Assembly: GCA_023664325.1 (NCBI GenBank) | Contig: JAMPFS010000037.1 | Coordinates: 1-31,369, forward strand | Reading direction: 5' to 3' | Source of the DNA: Clostridium sp. | GTDB lineage: Bacteria > Bacillota > Clostridia > Lachnospirales > Lachnospiraceae | Length of the DNA: 31,369 nucleotides | Shown: positions 24,069-31,369 of the stretch, piece by piece | Layout of the letters: each line of letters begins with the position of its first letter | Numbering within the stretch: the stretch's first letter is position 1 | Made by a program: the position numbers and the translations under genes | Notes under the pieces: generated by a model | Database searches by the model: none | What the model saw: the letters and a program-made list of their open reading frames with translations, nothing else | Told to the model about the DNA's origin: nothing

Positions 24069-25547
24069 ATGATATACTTAAATCAGAATATAGAACTTTA
24101 TAATAATGACATTCGTGCTATGTTACAGGCATTTTTCGATAATGAAAAGATTGTAATGAAAGAAGAGGGAACGAGGATTTCCCTACAGGCAGATTTTACC
24201 ATCGACAGGGATGTAGAGACGATGGTAGAAACAGGTGGTTATGTAACATTTACGCTGACTGACAAGGATGGCTATGAGGCATCAAAAACTGTGGTAGTGA
24301 ATTTCATGAATAAGAAGTTAGCGAAAAATCCGCTTAAGGCAGAACTTTACGGATTACTTTCGGATTATACGGGGAAGAAGCTGCCCTGGGGAAGCATGAC
24401 CGGGGTGCGGCCGACCAAGATTGCAACGGAGATGTTGGAGCGGGGCATAGCGGATGAAACCATTCACAAGACATATACAGACATATATTTGACGATCGAC
24501 CAAAAGGCGGATCTCTGCATTGAGGTTGCAAAGAAAGAACAGATACTTTTTGAGGACTTTCGGTTTGAAGAGGAATACTGCCTCTATATCGGCATTCCAT
24601 TTTGCCCTACAAGATGCCTCTATTGCTCCTTTACCTCCTATCCGATCGGAGTGTATCAGGAAAAAGTAGAGGGATATTTAGATGCCCTTTGTACAGAACT
24701 GCAATTTGTGGCACAGTCCCCGGTTTACCGAAACAGGAGGCTTGTGGCAGTCTATGTTGGCGGCGGAACACCGAGTGCGTTATCAGCGCCACAATTAAAA
24801 CGGCTTATCACGGCGGTGAGAGAGAATTTTGATATGCAGTATGTACGGGAATTTTGTGTGGAGTGTGGCAGACCGGACAGCATAACGGCAGATAAGCTTG
24901 CGGTGTTAAGGGAGCTTGGTGTGGAGCGGATCAGCATTAATCCGCAGACTATGTCAGATAAAACCTTGCAGTTAATAGGACGGGCGCATAGTGTGGAACA
25001 GACAAAGGAAGCATTTTGGTTAGCAAGGGAAGCCGGATTTTGCAATATTAATATGGATATGATTATCGGGCTTCCGGGAGAGGATATGGAAGATGTGGCA
25101 CATACCCTTTCGGAGATTAAGAGCATGGCGCCGGACAGCCTGACGGTTCATTCTCTGGCAATCAAGCGGGCGGCAAACCTGAATATTGAGATGGAGCGTT
25201 ATCGGAGCCTGATTAAAGGCAGTACCAATGAAATGCTGCTCGCAGTGGATAAATGCGCCAGAGAGTGCGGGCTTTATCCATATTACCTGTACCGTCAGAA
25301 AAATATTCCGGGAAAGCTTGAAAATATCGGTTATGCTGCCGAGGGCAAAGAATGTTATTACAACATTTTGATTATGGAGGAAAAGATGGACATTATAGCC
25401 ATTGGGGCAGGAGGTTCTTCCAAATTTGTATTCCATAAGGAAAACCGCATTGAGCGGGTTGAAAATGTCAAAAATGTAGATGCATATATTCAACGGATTG
25501 AGGAGATGATTGAGCGGAAGCAGAGGATGTTTGCGCTGCTTGTGTAG
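24069..25547 (+). CDS. hemZ: Radical SAM coproporphyrinogen dehydrogenase-like protein HemZ
   Basis: A 492-residue HemN-like radical SAM protein of the HemZ group, named for oxygen-independent oxidation of coproporphyrinogen III. Residues 1-165 are the HemZ-specific N-terminal region, including LPWGSMTGVRPTKIA. The cluster motif is Cys179-X3-Cys183-X2-Cys186 (GIPFCPTRCLYCSF). YVGGGTPSAL, DMIIGLPGE and the C-terminal HemN-type region follow. HemN-family members can also be haem chaperones or methyltransferases, and this window has no other haem-synthesis gene, so the reaction here is uncertain. There is no strong ribosome binding site; initiation may rely on coupling. The HD gene follows 26 bp downstream. 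Confidence 0.9.
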   Translation: MIYLNQNIELYNNDIRAMLQAFFDNEKIVMKEEGTRISLQADFTIDRDVETMVETGGYVTFTLTDKDGYEASKTVVVNFMNKKLAKNPLKAELYGLLSDYTGKKLPWGSMTGVRPTKIATEMLERGIADETIHKTYTDIYLTIDQKADLCIEVAKKEQILFEDFRFEEEYCLYIGIPFCPTRCLYCSFTSYPIGVYQEKVEGYLDALCTELQFVAQSPVYRNRRLVAVYVGGGTPSALSAPQLKRLITAVRENFDMQYVREFCVECGRPDSITADKLAVLRELGVERISINPQTMSDKTLQLIGRAHSVEQTKEAFWLAREAGFCNINMDMIIGLPGEDMEDVAHTLSEIKSMAPDSLTVHSLAIKRAANLNIEMERYRSLIKGSTNEMLLAVDKCARECGLYPYYLYRQKNIPGKLENIGYAAEGKECYYNILIMEEKMDIIAIGAGGSSKFVFHKENRIERVENVKNVDAYIQRIEEMIERKQRMFALLV

Positions 25548-25573
25548 GTATTTTTAAACGGAGGAGGAGTTCT

Positions 25574-26191
25574 ATGATTGAGGTAGATAGAGAAGATGTA
25601 GAAGTAGATGAGATATCAAGTTATCTGACAGAGGATTTGAAGACTGAAATCGCACATGGGATAGAAGTGAGCCGCTTTGCAGGGATGCTGGCAAAGGAAT
25701 TGAAATTAGATGCTGATTTCTGCCATGATATTGAGATTGCGGGGATGCTGCACGATATCGGTAAGCTGCGGGCAAGCACATATTTATATGGTGGAGAAGA
25801 GGATACATTAAATGTAGAAAAAATGCGATATGTAAGATTGCATTCGAGCCTCGGATATGAGGTGGTGAAGAAGGAAGGGTATTCTGACCGTGTATGTGAT
25901 ATGATTCTGCACCATCATGAAAATTATGACGGAACCGGTTATCCGGATAATCTCGTAGGCGAGCAGATTCCTCTGGGAGCAAGAATTTTGCGGGTTTGTG
26001 ATGTCTTTGTGGCACTGATTTCTGACCGTCCGTACCGGAAGGCTTTTGACAGTAAGACAGCAGTGGAACTTTTGATTGAGGAGGTACGGCATTTTGATAT
26101 GAAGATATTTTTGACCTTTCAGAGTATTGTGCATGATGAGATTGAGCAGAAAGAGCTTATGAGCGGAGTGCCGGATAAGCTGATATATTAG
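25574..26191 (+). CDS. HD-GYP-like phosphodiesterase
   Basis: A 205-residue soluble protein with one HD domain. His60-Asp61 (MLHDIGK) is the metal-binding pair, and HHHENYDGTGYP (113-124) is the extended motif of HD-GYP proteins, which hydrolyse cyclic di-GMP or related dinucleotides; His90 in RLHSSLG is a further probable ligand. There is no attached receiver, PAS or membrane domain, so any control must come from partners or expression. GGAGGAGG lies just upstream of the ATG. It sits between hemZ and hisS in an apparent operon. Substrate specificity cannot be inferred. Confidence 0.85.
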   Translation: MIEVDREDVEVDEISSYLTEDLKTEIAHGIEVSRFAGMLAKELKLDADFCHDIEIAGMLHDIGKLRASTYLYGGEEDTLNVEKMRYVRLHSSLGYEVVKKEGYSDRVCDMILHHHENYDGTGYPDNLVGEQIPLGARILRVCDVFVALISDRPYRKAFDSKTAVELLIEEVRHFDMKIFLTFQSIVHDEIEQKELMSGVPDKLIY

Positions 26192-26216
26192 GAGTCAGAT
26201 AGGAAGGAGAATGAAG

Positions 26217-27485
26217 ATGGCGATGAAAAAAAAGCCGGTTACCGGCATGAAAGATATATTACCGAGAGAGATGGAAATTCGCGATTATGTTATTGGCGAG
26301 ATTAAGGAGACTTATAAAACCTTTGGATTTTCCAGCATGGAGACGCCCTGTGTGGAACATATTGAGAATTTGAGTTCCAATCAGGGGGGAGAAAATGAAA
26401 AGCTGATTTTTAAGATTTTGAAACGTGGAGATAAACTTGCTGCTGCTGTTGAGAAGCCTTTTGCAGAGGATGTAAATGTCCTTGCAGATGGAGGGCTTCG
26501 CTATGACCTGACACTGCCCCTTTCCCGTTATTATGCCAATAATGCCAATGACCTGCCAAGTCCATTTAAGGCATTGCAGATGGGAAATGTATGGCGTGCT
26601 GACCGTCCGCAGAGAGGACGCTACCGCCAGTTCATGCAGTGCGATATTGATATTTTAGGAGAACCGACCATCCTTGCGGAGATTGAGCTGATTACTGCAA
26701 CCACTACCCTGCTTGGCAGGATTGGATTTGAGAAATTTACCATTCGTCTTAATAACCGTAAAATGTTAAAGGCAATGGCTGCTTACAGCGGTTTTGAAGA
26801 AAAGGATTATGACAGTGTATTTATTACACTGGATAAGATGGATAAGATTGGTTTGGAAGGCGTGGCAGAAGAACTGGAAGGACAGGGGTATTTGAAAGAA
26901 AATGTTGACACATACCTTGCCCTGTTTGAGAAGGCAACTCCGGATATTGATGGCATACATTTTTTAAAAGATACACTTGGAGATTGTTTGGAAGCTGGTG
27001 TGGCAGAGGATCTCGAAACAATTATTGTCAGTGTAAATGCTGTGAAGGCAGCCGACTTTAAGATTGTATTTGATCCAACCCTGGTACGGGGCATGAGCTA
27101 TTATACCGGACCGATTTTTGAAATTTCTATGGATGAATTTGGCGGTTCTGTTGGCGGTGGCGGACGGTATGATGAAATGATTGGTAAATTTACAGGTCAG
27201 AATACACCGGCATGTGGATTTTCCATTGGATTCGAGCGGATTGTTATGCTGCTTCTTGAGAAGAATTATGAGGTGCCGGGAACAGGCGGTAAGACGGCAT
27301 ACCTGATCGAGAAGAATATGCCGCAGGATAAGCTGCTTGCGATTTTGCAGAAAGCGAATGAGCAGCGCCGGGAAGGGAAGCAGATTAATATTGCAATTAT
27401 GAAGAAAAATAAGAAGTTCCAGAAGGAGCAGATGGAAAAAGAGGGATATACTACTTTCGAGGAATTTTTTGTGGATCGCATTTAG
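26217..27485 (+). CDS. hisS: Histidyl-tRNA synthetase, Lachnospiraceae-type
   Basis: A 422-residue class II aminoacyl-tRNA synthetase that charges tRNA-His. N-terminal KKPVTGMKDILP, motif 2 (WRADRPQRGRYRQF, from residue 126), the histidine-specific LVRGMSYYTGPIFEI and GGGGRYD, and motif 3 (GFSIGFERIVMLL) are all present. The motif 2 loop, with QCDIDI after it, resembles the eukaryote-like type more than the common bacterial one. The C-terminal anticodon-binding part (about 360-422) is short and lacks the usual IGE(D/E)E and VK(N/D) signatures. AAGGAG (26204-26209) fits the ATG at 26217 (7-nt gap) better than 26211. aspS, its usual next gene, is missing here. Confidence 0.94.
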   Translation: MAMKKKPVTGMKDILPREMEIRDYVIGEIKETYKTFGFSSMETPCVEHIENLSSNQGGENEKLIFKILKRGDKLAAAVEKPFAEDVNVLADGGLRYDLTLPLSRYYANNANDLPSPFKALQMGNVWRADRPQRGRYRQFMQCDIDILGEPTILAEIELITATTTLLGRIGFEKFTIRLNNRKMLKAMAAYSGFEEKDYDSVFITLDKMDKIGLEGVAEELEGQGYLKENVDTYLALFEKATPDIDGIHFLKDTLGDCLEAGVAEDLETIIVSVNAVKAADFKIVFDPTLVRGMSYYTGPIFEISMDEFGGSVGGGGRYDEMIGKFTGQNTPACGFSIGFERIVMLLLEKNYEVPGTGGKTAYLIEKNMPQDKLLAILQKANEQRREGKQINIAIMKKNKKFQKEQMEKEGYTTFEEFFVDRI

Positions 27486-27563
27486 GCTGTTTCCAGGAAT
27501 ATTATGTAGTGGCAGTTTTACTTGTTATCACTGTCAAGGGCTATTCCTTTTATAAGGACGCAA

Positions 27564-27638
27564 AAAGACGTATGGTTTACATTTGATATGAGACTCCTTA
27601 AATAGACTAGACTGGGGCATATCGTGCCATACGTCTTT
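27564..27638. repeat. 12-bp inverted repeat with nested 6-bp repeat
   Basis: AAAGACGTATGG (27564-27575) and CCATACGTCTTT (27627-27638) are perfect inverted copies 51 bp apart. GATATG (27585-27590) and CATATC (27618-27623) form a second pair inside. The RNA could fold into a long interrupted hairpin ending in CUUU, or the arms could be the ends of a miniature element. Upstream, TGGCAGT/ACTGTCA (27510-27536) is a further weak hairpin after hisS. The right arm touches the end of the Rpn-like remnant. Confidence 0.6.
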
Positions 27639-27835
27639 AAGTTATTATTTTGATATAGGATTTCATTATCTGTTCTTTGTCAAATAACCCCATCATAATC
27701 GTTACAACTTTCTTCTCCTTGTCAAGCAAATATTCACTTAAAACATTTCTATCTTTACATATACGGATCATCTTTGTCGCTTTTATAGATTACCTTTGCT
27801 TTTGTTTCAATGTTTATTTTGTTAATTTTTAGTAA
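27637..27835 (-). pseudogene. Frameshifted remnant of an Rpn-family (PD-(D/E)XK) nuclease gene
   Basis: On the - strand two frames carry connected protein-like pieces. The upstream frame reads KINIETKAKVIYKSDKDDPY and stops. The next frame, offset by one base, reads KDRNVLSEYLLDKEK, then VVTIMMGLFDKEQIMKSYI, and ends at TAA (27637-27639). Removing one base near 27740 joins them. The downstream piece, with its VL.EYLL..EK.VV.IMM.LFD pattern, resembles the segment after the catalytic core in Rpn-type proteins of Lachnospiraceae. There is no start codon with a ribosome binding site, and most of the gene is gone. The family call is from memory of such proteins and is moderately sure. Confidence 0.5.
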
Positions 27836-27843
27836 AATAAATA

Positions 27844-27872
27844 TTGCACTAAAAATGTAAATGTGATATTAT
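27844..27872 (+). promoter_or_regulatory. Promoter of the transglutaminase-like protein gene
   Basis: TTGCAC (27844-27849) and TATTAT (27867-27872) are 17 bp apart, and TGA directly before the -10 box makes an extended -10. Transcription would start near 27879, giving a leader of about 90 nt. Confidence 0.55.
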
Positions 27873-27968
27873 TAGATTATACTAAAAAAGCAGAACATAA
27901 GTAGTGAGTGGTATTTATTTACAGGCGGACTTTTAGTGCGTATTGATAAGAATGAGGAGGGTGTAAAA

Positions 27969-30900
27969 ATGGTTAAGGTTGTGGCAAGATCAAAAAAGAA
28001 AATACTTACATTATTATTTGTGGTTTGTATGTATCTATGTTCTATGACGACTATTGCAGAGGAAGTAGACAGTGAATTTACAATTACAGATTTTTGCGCA
28101 TATTGGTCATATGGATATCAGGAATTGCATATTTATGATTCTTTTTATTTGATGAAAGATACTGAATATTGGCAAGCAATAGATACTAGTAACAATGAAG
28201 TAACTGGAAAGATTCTTGTGATAGGTGAGGAAAATGATGAGGAAAGCTCGGCTCTTTCATATACTTTATCTACAGCATGGTCATCATATAAAAATGTGAT
28301 ATATACAGGTGAAAATATTCCGGAACATGTTTTATTTGAATATATTGACACAGAAGACCTGACTGTGCAGAATATTTTAGGATACGATATGATTATTATA
28401 GAATTTCTTGCAGAGCAAGATACATTGTCTGAATCACTTTTTATTAAATTGGATCAAATGGTTAAGGAAGGTCAATACATTGTTTTTGACGCAGACATAA
28501 ATGATCGCTGTTCTTATACAGAAGAAAAGGACGGTTCGGTTGCGGTTATAGATTCCAGAAATAAATGTCTTTTGATTAGTAGTAATGAGACACCAGGATA
28601 TTTTGCGAATTTAAGATCTCAGGGATCTTCTGGTAATACAGTCACACTTAAATCTATTGCGAATATCAATAATTGGAGTACAGAAGCTTATAGAGAAAGT
28701 GTAAAAAAGATCAAAATTCTTCCGACTTATAATAGTAATGTACTTACCAATACCTTTTATATATGGTATGATGTAAAAGAAGTTATTGTTCCTTCTTTTA
28801 TTGACACAATTAATGACAATTGTTTCAAGGGATATTCAGGTTTAGAATCTGTAAATTTTGATAATGTTAAAACGATTGGCATTTCGGCATTTGAAAATTG
28901 TGGATTTTCAGAGATGGTAATTCCAGATGGAGTGGAAACCATTTGTTCTAAAGCATTTTACTTCAATAATATTCATACAATAGAAATAGCAGATAGTGTT
29001 TCTGTTATAGATGAATTAGCGTTTGCATCAGATTTTTTGCTGGAAACACTTTTGATTCATGTCAATGAAAATGGTATTACGTTAGGGAAAAACTTATTTC
29101 ATATGGATTCAGATACAGAAATATATGTAGACTATGAGGGTGAAGATTCTGGAAGACCGCAGATGTTTTCACCGTTTGCAGAGAACAATATGGATATTAC
29201 TGCGGACAATTTTAATAAATTAAATATGGACAAATTATTTCTCATTTTTACCGGAGTCGGTGAGAGTGCAGAAGAATATACAGTCATTTTGATAGATAAC
29301 AAAGTTCCCTTGAAAACATATACAAAACAGGTTATAAATGGAATTACATGGGGAAGATATCTTGAAACATTACCAGATCAAGAGTATTCAGGTTTTAAAT
29401 TAATCTTTAAGGGCTGGACATTTGAGGATGGTGTGAAAATAGATGAAGGGGATATTGTCGATCTTGATGATGATATAAAAATTTATTCTTTGTATGAAAG
29501 AGAGAGTGAAACAGATACATATACAGTAAATTTTCCGGAGTATAACCAAACAATAGAAATTCATTATGGAGATACACTTGGTCAGTATAATATACCTAAT
29601 CCGCAACAGGAAAATGATGCATTTTTAGGATGGTCACAATATTATCCTGTGGAAGTTAAGAACATATTGACAGATAATAGCAGATGGCTGATTTCATCAA
29701 ATAACACGATTGATTTATACGGAGTATGGGAATCAGATTTAGATGATTTGATGGCAGCAGAAACGTTGTCAATGATGCCTAATTATTATTTGAACAGGAA
29801 TAATACAGGATATATATATTATTATAACAGTGGAAAAAAAGAAAGATATACGTTAGATCAGACAAGTTTTTCAAAGGAGGATGAAAAAAATGCCGATATG
29901 CTGCTCGATAAAATAGCAAAAGCGGGAAAAACAGCTTCTAAGATTTGTATTGTTCCAAGTAACTATAAATTAAATGTGAGCAAAGCAAAGAAGAAAGGAT
30001 ATTATGTTATAAAATCCGGGTTATCTATCCAGAAATTAAAAAGAGCATTAACATTTATGAATTGTAAATATTTCCAGTATTTATTAATTATCCAGACTCC
30101 TTATGTGGAACAGGAGAAAAAGCTCAACGGATGTACTAATATTGGGTATGAGATGAAAATAAATGATTGGGAAATAAAAGATTCAGCTAACTTTGAGGGA
30201 TGGGTATATGGTATTAATGCTTCAAAATTTATGAAGTATTATAATATTTGTAATCGGGTAAATTCTTTGACGGATGATTTGGTGAATAATGTATTTAAAT
30301 TTGACACCAATACAACGGTAGTTGAGGCATTAAAAGCAGTAAACGACTATGTGATCCAGTTTACCGCTTATGATAATCCCAGGAAAATATATGATTTAAA
30401 ATGGTTTTTGGAAGAAACGAGCCCAAACAGGAATTTGGACAAACAAGCTTCCCATCACGGTGTCTGTGCTTCATATTCAAAATTAGCCCATGCGGTTCTG
30501 GGGAAATGTGGCTATGAAACTTTGCCATGTGCAGTGTGGGAATCACCTGCAGCATATAAGAAGTATAAAGCGGGAAATGCAAACTATGGTCCGGTGCATA
30601 GTATAAATCAGGTTATTCTTGATGGAAAAGAATATTATTGTGATTTCTGTTGGGCATCAGCAATTGATCCGATGCGATATATGTTTTTGACAGTACAGGA
30701 AACAAATAAGATTTCATGCCATTATCATCCGGATCCAGATGATTATGGTACTATCCTTTATTTCAAAGGTACGAATAATGATTTTTATGGAACAAAAGAG
30801 ACAATAACAGTTACGTTTGATGCAAATGGAGGAAATCCTGGGAAAGTAAAAGTTGCAAAGGTAAAAAACAAGAAAATAGAAAAGCTAGCAGAAGTTATAA

Positions 30901-31310
30901 GAAAAGGTTATGATTTTGAAGGATGGTATACAAAGAGATCAGGTGGGAAGAAAGTAACAGCATCAACAAAGCTAAAATCCAGTATAACTTTATATGCACA
31001 TTGGAAAAAAATTACTGTTAAAAGAGCAGTCATTAAAAGTGTAAAGAGCGAAAAACAAAAAAACGCATTAGTAAAATTTAATAAACTCGCAGGTGTAAAT
31101 GGTTATCAAATACAATATAGTACATCGAATGGGTTTAAAAAAGAAACAACTAAAAAGATTACAATAAAAGGAAACAAAACTTTTAAGAAAACCATTCAAA
31201 ATCTCAAGAAAAAAACATATTATATAAGAATACGCGCATATAAAACAGATTCTGCCAACGAAAAAGTATACGGCAAATGGTCTAAGACGAAAAAAGTTAA
31301 GATAAAGTAG
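27969..31310 (+). CDS. Secreted protein with BspA-like leucine-rich repeats, InlB-type repeats and a transglutaminase-like domain
   Basis: A 1113-residue predicted exported protein. Residues 1-30 are a signal peptide (basic start, LLFVVCMYLCSM, likely cut after TIA). About 225-380 are BspA-type leucine-rich repeats (GISAFENCGFSEMVIPDGVE). About 420-590 hold two InlB B-repeat-like domains. About 770-920 is a transglutaminase-like domain with a full Cys833 (HHGVCASYS), His877 (HSINQV) and Asp892 (YYCDFCW) triad, so it could be a crosslinking enzyme or protease-like hydrolase. Another InlB-type repeat (FDANGG, FEGWYT) and a lysine-rich FN3 domain end the protein. There is no LPXTG. GAGGAGGGTG (27954-27963) selects the ATG at 27969. 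It is clearly richer in A+T than the genes before it. A host- or cell-wall-directed role is inferred. Confidence 0.88.
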   Translation: MVKVVARSKKKILTLLFVVCMYLCSMTTIAEEVDSEFTITDFCAYWSYGYQELHIYDSFYLMKDTEYWQAIDTSNNEVTGKILVIGEENDEESSALSYTLSTAWSSYKNVIYTGENIPEHVLFEYIDTEDLTVQNILGYDMIIIEFLAEQDTLSESLFIKLDQMVKEGQYIVFDADINDRCSYTEEKDGSVAVIDSRNKCLLISSNETPGYFANLRSQGSSGNTVTLKSIANINNWSTEAYRESVKKIKILPTYNSNVLTNTFYIWYDVKEVIVPSFIDTINDNCFKGYSGLESVNFDNVKTIGISAFENCGFSEMVIPDGVETICSKAFYFNNIHTIEIADSVSVIDELAFASDFLLETLLIHVNENGITLGKNLFHMDSDTEIYVDYEGEDSGRPQMFSPFAENNMDITADNFNKLNMDKLFLIFTGVGESAEEYTVILIDNKVPLKTYTKQVINGITWGRYLETLPDQEYSGFKLIFKGWTFEDGVKIDEGDIVDLDDDIKIYSLYERESETDTYTVNFPEYNQTIEIHYGDTLGQYNIPNPQQENDAFLGWSQYYPVEVKNILTDNSRWLISSNNTIDLYGVWESDLDDLMAAETLSMMPNYYLNRNNTGYIYYYNSGKKERYTLDQTSFSKEDEKNADMLLDKIAKAGKTASKICIVPSNYKLNVSKAKKKGYYVIKSGLSIQKLKRALTFMNCKYFQYLLIIQTPYVEQEKKLNGCTNIGYEMKINDWEIKDSANFEGWVYGINASKFMKYYNICNRVNSLTDDLVNNVFKFDTNTTVVEALKAVNDYVIQFTAYDNPRKIYDLKWFLEETSPNRNLDKQASHHGVCASYSKLAHAVLGKCGYETLPCAVWESPAAYKKYKAGNANYGPVHSINQVILDGKEYYCDFCWASAIDPMRYMFLTVQETNKISCHYHPDPDDYGTILYFKGTNNDFYGTKETITVTFDANGGNPGKVKVAKVKNKKIEKLAEVIRKGYDFEGWYTKRSGGKKVTASTKLKSSITLYAHWKKITVKRAVIKSVKSEKQKNALVKFNKLAGVNGYQIQYSTSNGFKKETTKKITIKGNKTFKKTIQNLKKKTYYIRIRAYKTDSANEKVYGKWSKTKKVKIK

Positions 31311-31326
31311 AGGAAGGAGGAGCGTT

Positions 31327-31369
31327 ATGAAAACAAGAACATTATTCTTTGCTTTTTTATTTATGTGTT
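31327..31369 (+). CDS. Start of a probable exported protein, cut by the window end
   Basis: Fourteen complete codons follow the ATG at 31327, which has GGAAGGAGGAG directly upstream. The visible residues (MKTRTLFFAFLFMC) are basic and then strongly hydrophobic, like the first part of a signal peptide or lipoprotein signal. It lies 16 bp after the transglutaminase-like gene, so the two are probably co-transcribed. Nothing more can be said. Confidence 0.6.
   Translation, partial: MKTRTLFFAFLFMC

Noticed and set aside
27637..27835. An intact small - strand gene
   Set aside because: The protein-like segments lie in two different frames and there is no start with a ribosome binding site, so a remnant is more likely.

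Overview
The window looks like part of a Clostridia chromosome, most likely Lachnospiraceae. This is inferred from gene content: a SCIFF peptide with its radical SAM maturase, a fused SecDF, HemZ, the order secDF-recJ-rel-MBL hydrolase-hemZ-hisS, and large secreted Ig/FN3/BspA-type proteins with lysine-rich C-termini. Nearly all genes are on the + strand; the exceptions are one cyclophilin gene and one pseudogene.

Layout. (1) 1-1360: the 3' end of a probable Rpn-type PD-(D/E)XK nuclease gene, then corA with its own promoter, a structured leader and a terminator. (2) 1416-5882: a 1286-residue secreted modular protein built on a 474-bp internal repeat, convergent with a cyclophilin gene; they share a bidirectional terminator. 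(3) 5883-14656: a regulatory region with phased direct repeats and two promoter candidates, followed by an FHA-domain protein, a PP2C phosphatase, a membrane Ser/Thr kinase with an outer TPR region, a 98-residue membrane protein with two T-V-(I/L)-type motifs, a type I membrane protein with Ig-like repeats, and an overlapping HAD phosphatase. The first five encode a candidate phosphothreonine signalling system of the cell envelope and are the most interesting part of the window. (4) 14801-19176: a TIGR04086-type membrane protein, the SCIFF peptide gene scfA (46 codons, strong promoter), scfB and secDF. (5) 19240-27485: housekeeping genes recJ, rel, an MBL hydrolase, hemZ, an HD-GYP-like gene and hisS. 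(6) 27486-31369: a synteny break with a large inverted repeat, a frameshifted Rpn-like remnant on the - strand, an AT-rich secreted protein with leucine-rich and transglutaminase-like domains, and the first codons of another exported protein.

How the genes fit together. In region 3 the kinase and phosphatase would set the phosphorylation state of threonines, the FHA protein would read it, and the two small or modular membrane proteins would link it to the envelope. In region 4 ScfB crosslinks the six-cysteine ScfA peptide, and the constant neighbour SecDF assists export. Region 5 combines the stringent response, DNA repair, haem synthesis and tRNA charging. No tRNA, rRNA, CRISPR array or intact insertion sequence was seen.
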